Shown here in pieces: positions 1 to 6,108 of a DNA stretch of 8,059 nucleotides. A model generated the notes under the pieces. It had not been told where the DNA came from and ran no database searches. It was given only the letters and a program-made list of their open reading frames with translations. This DNA is from Desulfobacteraceae bacterium. Its GTDB lineage: Bacteria; Desulfobacterota; Desulfobacteria; Desulfobacterales; Desulfobacteraceae. Within the stretch, counting starts at the first letter, position 1. Each line of letters begins with the position of its first letter. A program made the position numbers and the translations under genes. Where the stretch lies: the NCBI GenBank assembly GCA_003354055.1, contig PIVQ01000304.1, positions 1 to 8,059 on the forward strand. The letters run 5' to 3'.

Positions 1-2517
1 GTCCACAACTTTATATACACTAATCGGGCTTTTCCGTCCCTTGATCCATACCCCGTCAACCCGCTGGGTTGAAAAATATCCTTTAACCTCCTGAAATGTG
101 GATTCAGAGATCAGAATATCGGTATCCATCTTTTTGGTCAGATTTTCCAGGCGTGCAGCCACATTTACCCCATCTCCGATAACAGTATACTCCATACGCT
201 GGCCGCACCCGATATTGCCGGAGACAATGTTACCTGTGCAAATACCTATTCCCATGGGAATTAAAGGCTTGCCGGCAAGTTTGCGTTTATCATTATACCC
301 TGCCAGTGCAGTGCGCATGGCAAGGGCAGCCCGAACCGCGCGAACGGCATCGTCGTACCTCCCGTAGGGAATACCGAACACCGACATCAGACCGTCCCCC
401 AGATACTTATCCAGCACCCCTTTATGTTTGAAAATAATATCCACCATGATGCTGAAATAAGAATTGAGAAAATCCACGGATTCCTGGGCAGAAAAATCAC
501 GGGTCAGGGTCGTATACCCCCGGATATCAGTAAACACAATGGTTGCCTTAGATGACACGCCACCCAGGCCCTGTCGTTCAGGATCATCCAGAAGTTTTTC
601 AACTATATCCTTTGCCATATACCGGGTTAAAAAGGATTTCATCCGCTTTTCCTCGGTAATATCCTCCAGCACCATCACCAAGCCTGCTCTGGGTCCTGCG
701 TCGAAAATAGTCAGAGGAACAATGTTGATATTTGCAAAGTGATCCTTTTTCCCGGACAGGCTCAACCGGATATCATAATCCATAACAGCATATTGTTCCG
801 TATACACCTGGCTTATCTGTTCAATGATCCCGGGATTTTTTGATGCCAGAAGATCCCTGATATCCCTGCCAACAAACTGCCCCGGGGTCAGACCAAACAT
901 ACGGACTGCACTCCGGTTCACCGTCACCACCTGATAGGCATCATCCAAAGAAATAATGGCGTTGGCAATACTGTTCTGGACACTGTCCAGATAACGCTCC
1001 ATTTTACGTGTCCGCTCATAAAGCCTTGCGTTTTCAAGGGCAACAGCGATCTGGGAGGCAATGGACAAAAGCAACTCTTCATCTTCCCGATCAAATATGC
1101 CGCAGCTTTTGTTCATCACCTGGGTAACCCCGATGATCTCTCCATTACGATTGATCAGAGGCACACTAAGGGACATTTGAGTCTTAAACCCGGTTATTGT
1201 ATCAATGTCCGGAGAAAACCGCGGGTCCTCATAGACATTCGTGATATTTAGAATTTCCCCGGTCCGGGCCACAAAACCTGCCAGTCCGCTGGACATGGGA
1301 ATACGAATTTCAGTAACCTCCGACGCCTGTGCGACCTTTGACCAAAGCTCTTCAGTGGCTCTGTCAATGAGAAACAAAGTGGTTCGTTTGGCCTGGAGAG
1401 CCTGACTGATCTTTTCCACAATTTTCACAAACAGGGCATCCAGATCCAAAGTATGGGCAACGGAATTTGAAATATCGTGGAGAATTGCCATGCGTTCATG
1501 GTCCTGTATCAACTTCTGATACAGCCGAAAGTTCTCAACCATCACCGCAGCCTGGTAAACAAACGCCTTGAACAGCACCTCATCAGACCGGCTAAACCCC
1601 CGGCCCTTTTTATTAATCACCTGAAGGGCGCCAAGGGTTTCGCCGTTAAGGTTTTTCAGGGGGGCGGCAATAATATTCCGGGTCTTATATCCCAGACGCT
1701 GATCCACCTGCCGGTCAAATCGCTCGTCTGAATAGGCATCTGCGATATTGACCAGGGTATCATGGCGCACTGCCCATCCGGCAATGCCCCTGTCCAAGGG
1801 GATACGGATTTCATGTCGGGTCACTCCCATGGCCACCTTGGACCAGAGTTCCTTTGTAAAATCATCCAGAAGAAACAGGGTGCCCCGCTCAGCATTCAAT
1901 GTTTGACTGGCGGTGGCAACGATCCGCTGGATAAGGCCTTCAATTCCCAAACGGAGGGCTGACGCCTCGGACATATCCATAAGACCGGAAAGGGATTGAA
2001 GCACCCGCTCTGTCTGCCGCTTTTTAACCACCGAATCCTGGAAACTTAAGTTGGTCTCATTAAGTTTGCCGGTAATCAGCTTCAAGAAGGTCTGGTTCAG
2101 GCCCGGACAGGCTTTTAACAATTGCTCAAGTTGACCATAGGTGATCTTGAGCAACCGGCATGGGGTTAGGGCCTTTACAGATGCCAGCCGTTGCCCTGCG
2201 GCAAAATATCCCATCTCACCCACACTCTCCCCCGTCTCAATTACGGACAGGGTGATTTCCTCGTCAAACTCACCAAGACGAAATACCCGGGCCCGTCCCT
2301 GGGCAATAATATAAAAACAATTTCCCTGGGTATCCTGTTTGATAAAGACCTGGTCTTTTTTAACCCGGAATTCGGCAATCCTAGCAGCCACCAGGCTAAG
2401 TTCCCGTTCAGCCAGACCAACAAACAGGGAACAGGCTTTCAGAGCAGAAATTCTGGCCTCATACCCCTTTTTAATGATTTTGGCTGTTTGGGGTTTTCCC
2501 TGTTTTTTCCCGGTCAT
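1..2517 (-). CDS. Multi-sensor class III adenylate cyclase (CNB-GAF-GAF-PAS-cyclase), C-terminus cut by window edge
   Basis: Predicted cytosolic enzyme making cAMP from ATP under control of several ligand-sensing domains. The frame is open for 839 codons from ATG 2517 to base 1 with no stop. Order of domains: cyclic-nucleotide-binding domain (about 28-150; phosphate cassette keeps Glu101 and Arg110), GAF1 (about 190-330), GAF2 (about 360-500), PAS (about 512-622), catalytic domain (about 655 to the end). GAF1 has N302-K303...F308...D312-E313 and GAF2 has N469-K470...F475...D479-E480, both full NKFDE signatures known from cAMP/cGMP-binding GAFs. Catalytic residues visible: metal-binding Asp664 (FTDIRG) and Asp708 (YLGDG), adenine-selecting Lys704 and Thr778 (TVIGDG; class IIIb pattern), transition-state Asn785 and Arg789 (VNVAAR). 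The start is set by a GAGGAG site 9 nt upstream. Architecture resembles cyanobacterial CyaB1/CyaB2 plus an N-terminal CNB. ATP rather than GTP specificity is inferred from the Lys/Thr pair. Only a short C-terminal tail should be missing. Confidence 0.93.
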   Translation of the reverse strand, partial: MTGKKQGKPQTAKIIKKGYEARISALKACSLFVGLAERELSLVAARIAEFRVKKDQVFIKQDTQGNCFYIIAQGRARVFRLGEFDEEITLSVIETGESVGEMGYFAAGQRLASVKALTPCRLLKITYGQLEQLLKACPGLNQTFLKLITGKLNETNLSFQDSVVKKRQTERVLQSLSGLMDMSEASALRLGIEGLIQRIVATASQTLNAERGTLFLLDDFTKELWSKVAMGVTRHEIRIPLDRGIAGWAVRHDTLVNIADAYSDERFDRQVDQRLGYKTRNIIAAPLKNLNGETLGALQVINKKGRGFSRSDEVLFKAFVYQAAVMVENFRLYQKLIQDHERMAILHDISNSVAHTLDLDALFVKIVEKISQALQAKRTTLFLIDRATEELWSKVAQASEVTEIRIPMSSGLAGFVARTGEILNITNVYEDPRFSPDIDTITGFKTQMSLSVPLINRNGEIIGVTQVMNKSCGIFDREDEELLLSIASQIAVALENARLYERTRKMERYLDSVQNSIANAIISLDDAYQVVTVNRSAVRMFGLTPGQFVGRDIRDLLASKNPGIIEQISQVYTEQYAVMDYDIRLSLSGKKDHFANINIVPLTIFDAGPRAGLVMVLEDITEEKRMKSFLTRYMAKDIVEKLLDDPERQGLGGVSSKATIVFTDIRGYTTLTRDFSAQESVDFLNSYFSIMVDIIFKHKGVLDKYLGDGLMSVFGIPYGRYDDAVRAVRAALAMRTALAGYNDKRKLAGKPLIPMGIGICTGNIVSGNIGCGQRMEYTVIGDGVNVAARLENLTKKMDTDILISESTFQEVKGYFSTQRVDGVWIKGRKSPISVYKVVD

Positions 2518-2525
2518 AAAATAGA

Positions 2526-2532
2526 ACTCCTC
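2526..2532 (-). promoter_or_regulatory. Ribosome binding site of the adenylate cyclase
   Basis: The minus strand reads GAGGAGT here, 8-9 nt before ATG 2517. It decides the start: an in-frame ATG 19 codons upstream (2574) has no Shine-Dalgarno sequence before it. Confidence 0.75.
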
Positions 2533-2672
2533 GTGTTTGACGATGCAATCGAAGCTATCTCCAAGAATACACATTAAACTGGGGTTTGGAAATTGGAATA
2601 TGCGGAAATAAAAATATTTTTGCCTTAAAATCACAGCCCTGCTTTCAAAAAAGAGGCGTGATACTGGTTTGG

Positions 2673-2706
2673 AGCCCAGCCGTATTTTAAAAAATACTGC
2701 TGGGCT
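2673..2706 (-). terminator. Strong hairpin after the acyltransferase operon, possible terminator without adjacent U-tract
   Basis: AGCCCAGC (2673-2680) pairs with GCTGGGCT (2699-2706). The stem continues through one C/T mismatch, a G-C pair and six TATTTT/AAAATA pairs around an AA centre, about 15 pairs in all. It starts about 18 bp past the stop codon of the tandem GNAT gene, where a terminator would be expected. In the minus-strand direction no T-run follows directly; the nearest, six Ts, is about 20 nt further (2647-2652). It may be a non-canonical terminator, an mRNA-stabilising 3' structure or an attenuator before the cyclase. Confidence 0.45.
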
Positions 2707-2723
2707 ACCGTCACGGGAGATTG

Positions 2724-3872
2724 CTACCTTAACTCAACCAATCCCTGTTTTAGATTCCTCAGATTAATTCCCGGCAAGGCATGGGAGTCCATGGTAAGGA
2801 TCTGATTCTCCACCGGGAGATAACCGTATCGCCATAAGAGCTTTCCGCCGCCGGTTTCGGCAATAGTCACACCTATACAGGACTCCCCTTCATGGAGTTT
2901 GGATTCCACGACCCGAACAAAGGATTTGGCAACCTTTTCAGGCAGGTCAGGGCAAACCAGGATACCGTCCGCCTGAAAATAGTACCATGTTTCATCTAAA
3001 GGAACTTTATGCCCAAAATAGAGGCCCATAACCTGCCCACGGCCACCTCTGTACCCCCTCAGGACATAAAACCGGGCGGAATCATAGCTTCCCGCTCCCT
3101 TTTCCCATCGTAACAGGTCCTCTACGGCTGGTATAAGTCCCCCTCCCTGCCGTGCTTGGCACCTTACCAAAAATTTAAGGTAGGCGTATAGCCTGTCCTG
3201 ACTGAACGCCTCCAAGGTATATCCAAGAGGAAGGCTGTCCCCGTTACGATAGGGAAAGAGCAGTGTAGAAAGCTTAAGAGCCACCTTCTCAAATAGACTG
3301 AACTGCCCATAGCGCACAGCCGTATCAAAATCAAACATGCGCCCCATGATGCGGACGGAAAGGCCTTGATCGTTTTTTTCTTTATCCCGGGCAAACACCT
3401 GAAATGAGGAACCGGGTTGGTTATGACGGCTGTCATACCATATCAGAGAAAAATCAACCTGCCTTTCTATCAGCATTTGTTTAACGCCGAGGGAGAGCCA
3501 TTGAGCAATCCCCTGCCCTCTGTGGCCGGGATGAACAGAAAGCCCGGTCTCAATTGCATAAGGCCTTGCCTCATCTCCTTGAAAATATCGCCTTTCAAAG
3601 TAGAGAAACACTCCCAGAAGCTTTCCGGTTTTGGTAATCACAGCACGGCCAGTGATACGTTTGCCCATATTCCACTCAAGAAAGCCTGAGGAGAAGTGAA
3701 TACGAGGCTCCGAACCATAATCGTGTTCCCAGCACATTTCAATGAAGTCGGACAACACAGTTAAATTCAGGCCTGTCTGATCCAGAGGCATAGAGGTCAT
3801 GCCTGCCAGCTCAGGGTGCCTGGTCATCAACTGCCGCTCTTGGAACGAATAATCCTTATATTGCTGTTTCAT
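2724..3872 (-). CDS. Tandem GNAT-family acyltransferase (382 aa), second domain degenerate
   Basis: Predicted cytosolic acyl-CoA-dependent N-acyltransferase, substrate unknown. The N-terminal half (about 35-180) carries GNAT motif A at 111-126, with R118-G119-Q120-G121-I122-A123 matching the R/Q-x-x-G-x-G/A pyrophosphate-binding loop, followed by a helix typical of the fold. The C-terminal half (about 215-365) looks like a second GNAT unit (strand VMGLYFG near 281-287, terminal pattern GYLPVENQILTM near 350-361) but lacks a motif A, so it is probably non-catalytic. At 382 residues it is about twice the size of a single GNAT domain. The start codon overlaps the upstream stop as ATGA (4 nt), with AAAAGG 6 nt before it, indicating translational coupling. 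It is the last gene of a three-gene operon with an acyltransferase and a PLP decarboxylase, which suggests it modifies the same product. Family is well supported; reaction and substrate are not. Confidence 0.88.
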   Translation of the reverse strand: MKQQYKDYSFQERQLMTRHPELAGMTSMPLDQTGLNLTVLSDFIEMCWEHDYGSEPRIHFSSGFLEWNMGKRITGRAVITKTGKLLGVFLYFERRYFQGDEARPYAIETGLSVHPGHRGQGIAQWLSLGVKQMLIERQVDFSLIWYDSRHNQPGSSFQVFARDKEKNDQGLSVRIMGRMFDFDTAVRYGQFSLFEKVALKLSTLLFPYRNGDSLPLGYTLEAFSQDRLYAYLKFLVRCQARQGGGLIPAVEDLLRWEKGAGSYDSARFYVLRGYRGGRGQVMGLYFGHKVPLDETWYYFQADGILVCPDLPEKVAKSFVRVVESKLHEGESCIGVTIAETGGGKLLWRYGYLPVENQILTMDSHALPGINLRNLKQGLVELR

Positions 3873-4594
3873 ATGATACCTTTTACCTTTCCTTTGAGTT
3901 TCATGATAGGAATCAGCAGCTTGAACACGCCTTTGGGGATTTTATAAATGTCCAGCAGAATCGGTGTTGTGGGGGAGCCCCAATAGTGGATGGAAGGACC
4001 AAGGTCCTGTAAAGGAATCCCCCTTTGCTTGAGTTTTTTGTAGAACCGGGTGTCAATGGCCCCCAGTGCATACCTGATGGAACGTTCCCACCCGACGAAT
4101 AGGGAACGGGTAATCATAGCGCGGGAAGCCCTGGCATCCCGTTTTCCGGGGAGAACGGCCATGGTGGCGACATCCCCGCATTGTGTAGCAGGGAACCCCA
4201 TGATTTTTTCATACATTTCCCGATAGATCAGAAGGGTCTGCCCCTCTTTTTCACGGATTCCAGGTGCAATCCCATGGGTTCGGCCATAAAATGGCCTCTC
4301 TATAACCATTGCATGATCAAGAGTCGGGAAATAGGCCTGTTGCATGTCGGCAGAAGTGTTGAACACCAGCCTCATAATCCCCGTGACCCCGCAGTTCATA
4401 TCCCCGGCTGCAACAAATATCGAACTCTGGTACTGATCAAAGTCATCCAGGCGCTGCCGGCCTGTCAGATCAATATAGTTACAATCCTTAAATACGCTGA
4501 ACTCCAAACCTTCACATTGATCCCACAGGGGATCCTTCCGGGATGTTACAATATTGGTTTTCCCTGTTTTCGCTTTCCTAAATCGCCATTCCAT
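3869..4594 (-). CDS. LuxI/FeeM-like N-acyltransferase (acyl amino acid/amine synthase-like), 241 aa
   Basis: Predicted soluble enzyme of the autoinducer-synthase-like branch of the GNAT fold, which moves a fatty acyl chain from acyl-ACP or acyl-CoA to an amine. The pattern D51-F-D53-Q-Y55 followed by IFVAAGDMNCGVTGIMRLV (59-77) matches the LuxI-type run of acidic/DxYD residues, central strands and the G-x-x-RL signature with Arg75. DVATMAVLPGKR (141-152) matches the E-x-S-R-F-A-V segment, though with Asp for Glu and without the SR, and a LuxI/FeeM-like C-terminal run ends in SIHYWGSPTTP (201-211). The C-terminal tail is basic (KLKGKVKG). No lactone-forming specificity can be read, and FeeM-like or PEP-CTERM-associated N-acyl amino acid synthases are close alternatives. 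The start at 4594 is chosen over an in-frame ATG at 4702 because GGGGAGGAGG lies 6 nt upstream and the extra 36 residues only repeat the end of the overlapping decarboxylase gene. It overlaps that gene by 17 nt and the next by 4 nt. Confidence 0.8.
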   Translation of the reverse strand: MEWRFRKAKTGKTNIVTSRKDPLWDQCEGLEFSVFKDCNYIDLTGRQRLDDFDQYQSSIFVAAGDMNCGVTGIMRLVFNTSADMQQAYFPTLDHAMVIERPFYGRTHGIAPGIREKEGQTLLIYREMYEKIMGFPATQCGDVATMAVLPGKRDARASRAMITRSLFVGWERSIRYALGAIDTRFYKKLKQRGIPLQDLGPSIHYWGSPTTPILLDIYKIPKGVFKLLIPIMKLKGKVKGII

Positions 4595-5825
4595 GATTTT
4601 CCTCCTCCCCTGAAAAAAAGATTTTGGGAATCCGGGATCCGTTGAACCCTGTCTTCTGGTGCCGGGCAATATAGTCCAAGGTATAGGCACCGGTATTGGC
4701 AAAGTATATTCTGGAACTTAGATGGGGATATCGATAGTCAACATGGAGCCGGGGAAGCATGATATCCCTGCAGATCATATCCGTTCCGGCACAGCTGGGA
4801 CCTCCCAGATGATATCGCACTAATTCACCGGAGGCCCGTGCCTCACCACTGATGGGATAGTGGAACCCGTCACTGATCTCCAGAATTTCCATAAACCCGG
4901 AAAAAACCGACATATCAATGACGGCCCGGGAGACCGGCTTTTCCTCCCGAACCTGTATCACCGATGCACAGGTGAATGCGGCATCTCCCACTATAAACCG
5001 GCCCGGCTCAACATAGATTTCCGGACGGCGTTGAAAATATTTGTCCAAACTATCATGAATGGTCTCACCTAATTGCTTCAGAGAGGGAATCTTTTTTAGA
5101 TACATTACCGGGAACCCTCCGCCAATATTCAAAATCCGGAGAAAAGGGAAGGCGATGAAGAGGCGGGAGGCTTTTTTGATGGCCTCCTCCCAACTGCCGG
5201 CATCACAGCATTGAGACCCCACATGGAAGGTAACCCCCACAGGATTGAGCCCCTTTTTTTGGGCATAGGCGATGAGATCCATGGCCATGGCGAAATCCGC
5301 TCCAAAACGGTTCAGCTTGAAACGACTGCCTGTATTCCCGTGGTAAAGCCTTACGTAGGCATCAACCCCGGGGGCATTGATGCACAGGTTATCAACCTGT
5401 TCCCGGGAGTCAAAACAGAAAGTCTGCACCCCCCTGGCATGGAGAAATCGGACATCCCCGGCAGAAGAGATGGGGGAACTGTTGATCAAAGAACGGTTGG
5501 ACAACCCCAGACGATCCAGAATCTTCCACTCATTTTTATTATTGATCTCAAACCCGCATCCTGCACTGTCAACAGTTCTTAATATCCTGGTAAGGGAGTT
5601 GCATTTAACGGCGTAGAATAGGGAATCAGGCTGAATCATTGATGCCAGCGCCTTTATATTCTCCCTGATTTTCGGGAGACTAAACTGAAAATAGGGTGTG
5701 AGACGATGATCTATCCCTCGGAACAGGTTCCTGGATATCGTAAGGCTCCCCCTTTTTCCCAGAAAAGACTTTTCTATCCGGGCCTCCTTTTTTTCCCAAC
5801 GATTTTCATTGCTTGTTGTTTCCAT
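4578..5825 (-). CDS. Fold-type III PLP-dependent amino acid decarboxylase (ornithine/diaminopimelate decarboxylase family), 415 aa
   Basis: Predicted cytosolic enzyme that decarboxylates an amino acid to an amine with pyridoxal phosphate. An N-terminal TIM barrel contains the PLP lysine Lys74 (FYAVKCN), the ring-stacking histidine in HVGSQ (His201), the phosphate loop GGGFP (235-239) and EPGR (273-276). A C-terminal beta domain follows, with the active-site cysteine segment GPSCAGTD (342-349, Cys345) and NTGAYT (377-382, Tyr381). Arg173 and Asp349 match the ion pair ODC makes across its dimer. Length is normal for the family. The residue after the catalytic Cys is Ala346 where ODCs have Asp, and the segment IDMSVFSGFME (303-313) also lacks an ODC substrate-binding Asp, so the amino acid used is probably not ornithine. 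AAGGAG sits 7 nt before the ATG. It is the first gene of an operon with two acyltransferases, suggesting its amine is acylated. Family membership is firm; substrate is open. Confidence 0.93.
   Translation of the reverse strand: METTSNENRWEKKEARIEKSFLGKRGSLTISRNLFRGIDHRLTPYFQFSLPKIRENIKALASMIQPDSLFYAVKCNSLTRILRTVDSAGCGFEINNKNEWKILDRLGLSNRSLINSSPISSAGDVRFLHARGVQTFCFDSREQVDNLCINAPGVDAYVRLYHGNTGSRFKLNRFGADFAMAMDLIAYAQKKGLNPVGVTFHVGSQCCDAGSWEEAIKKASRLFIAFPFLRILNIGGGFPVMYLKKIPSLKQLGETIHDSLDKYFQRRPEIYVEPGRFIVGDAAFTCASVIQVREEKPVSRAVIDMSVFSGFMEILEISDGFHYPISGEARASGELVRYHLGGPSCAGTDMICRDIMLPRLHVDYRYPHLSSRIYFANTGAYTLDYIARHQKTGFNGSRIPKIFFSGEEENHGMAI
4601..4610 (-). promoter_or_regulatory. Strong ribosome binding site of the LuxI/FeeM-like acyltransferase
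   Basis: The minus strand reads GGGGAGGAGG, 6 nt before ATG 4594 and inside the 3' end of the decarboxylase gene. It fixes the start at 4594 instead of the longer frame beginning at 4702. Confidence 0.85.
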
Positions 5826-5832
5826 CGCGATA

Positions 5833-5838
5833 CTCCTT
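5833..5838 (-). promoter_or_regulatory. Ribosome binding site of the PLP decarboxylase
   Basis: Perfect AAGGAG on the minus strand, 7 nt before ATG 5825. It supports this start as the entry to the three-gene operon. Confidence 0.8.
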
Positions 5839-5856
5839 TTTGAAGAATTAATTTAA

Positions 5857-5873
5857 ATCCGGTAAAGCCGGAT
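5857..5873. repeat. Short inverted repeat in the operon leader
   Basis: ATCCGG-TAAAG-CCGGAT is a perfect 6-bp inverted repeat with a 5-nt loop, about 32 bp upstream of the decarboxylase start. On the minus strand it is followed by TTTAAATT, so it could be an operator, a leader hairpin or a weak attenuator. No regulator can be assigned. Confidence 0.4.
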
Positions 5874-5909
5874 CCTTTGCCAAAACCGGCCAGCGGCACT
5901 AAGACGCAC

Positions 5910-5975
5910 AGCAAACAGGCTTATTTGCTCCGGCATTATGCTCATAAGAATAGGATAAGCGCGCAGGAGCAAACA
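5910..5975. repeat. Repeat cluster upstream of the decarboxylase operon, possible operator or leader structure
   Basis: On the minus strand TGTTTGCT occurs twice as a direct repeat (plus-strand positions 5968-5975 and 5910-5917). An inverted pair TTTGCTCC (5924-5931) and GGAGCAAA (5966-5973) encloses a smaller palindrome TTATG-CT-CATAA (5936-5947). The cluster lies 85-150 bp before the operon start, where a regulator could bind or a leader RNA could fold. A weak minus-strand promoter candidate (TTGTTT, 18 nt, TATTCT) falls inside it. Function is inferred from position only. Confidence 0.35.
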
Positions 5976-6108
5976 ATCTTGAAATTATAAATTTGGAGCT
6001 AAAGGAATGGGAAGATATCAGTCAGAGAATTAGAAACGATTCCAACTTCTGACGATAAAAAAGGACAAACGAATAGGTAAGTTCCTAAATGGTACGAACG
6101 AGAAATTT

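Larger units (their letters stand above)
2518..2723. other. Spacer between the acyltransferase operon and the cyclase
   Basis: This 206-bp spacer holds the operon-end hairpin (2673-2706), an AT-only 12-bp perfect palindrome (AAAAATATTTTT, 2610-2621) and the cyclase ribosome binding site. Any cyclase promoter must lie here if the cyclase is transcribed separately. I see only weak matches, for example a TATTCT-like -10 near 2561-2566 on the minus strand with no good -35, so I do not call one. Confidence 0.5.
5826..6108. other. Spacer between the histidine kinase and the decarboxylase operon
   Basis: This 283-bp spacer has no supportable gene. It holds the decarboxylase ribosome binding site and the two repeat features near the operon. 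The right half (about 5980-6108) is AT-rich with no clear hairpin or terminator after the kinase stop codon, only a T-run (minus strand, near 6056-6062) with no GC-rich stem before it. The length and repeats suggest the operon has its own promoter. Confidence 0.5.

Noticed and set aside
2518..2574. Alternative cyclase start 19 codons upstream
   Set aside because: The frame is open, but no Shine-Dalgarno sequence precedes ATG 2574, while GAGGAG precedes ATG 2517.
98..2577. Several plus-strand open frames of 66-128 codons over the cyclase gene
   Set aside because: They are antisense to a continuous 839-codon frame with full domain content, and their translations show no recognisable motifs.
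4181..4645. 154-codon plus-strand frame over the acyltransferase
   Set aside because: It is antisense to a gene with a strong ribosome binding site and family motifs, and its own product looks like random composition.
4595..4702. N-terminal extension of the LuxI/FeeM-like protein by 36 residues from an upstream ATG
   Set aside because: The extension lies wholly within the decarboxylase gene, has no ribosome binding site and a composition unlike the protein. ATG 4594 has a very strong site (GGGGAGGAGG) at ideal spacing.
5211..5582. 123-codon plus-strand frame over the decarboxylase
   Set aside because: It is antisense to the PLP-binding barrel of a clear enzyme gene and has no start context.
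5874..5900. Sigma-54-like promoter (TGGCCGGTTTTGGCA on the minus strand)
   Set aside because: Only 9 nt separate the GG and GC elements where 10 are required, and the flanking consensus is poor.
6050..6108. Terminator after the histidine kinase
   Set aside because: A T-run exists on the minus strand, but no GC-rich stem precedes it; only a 4-bp GTTC/GAAC pair is present.
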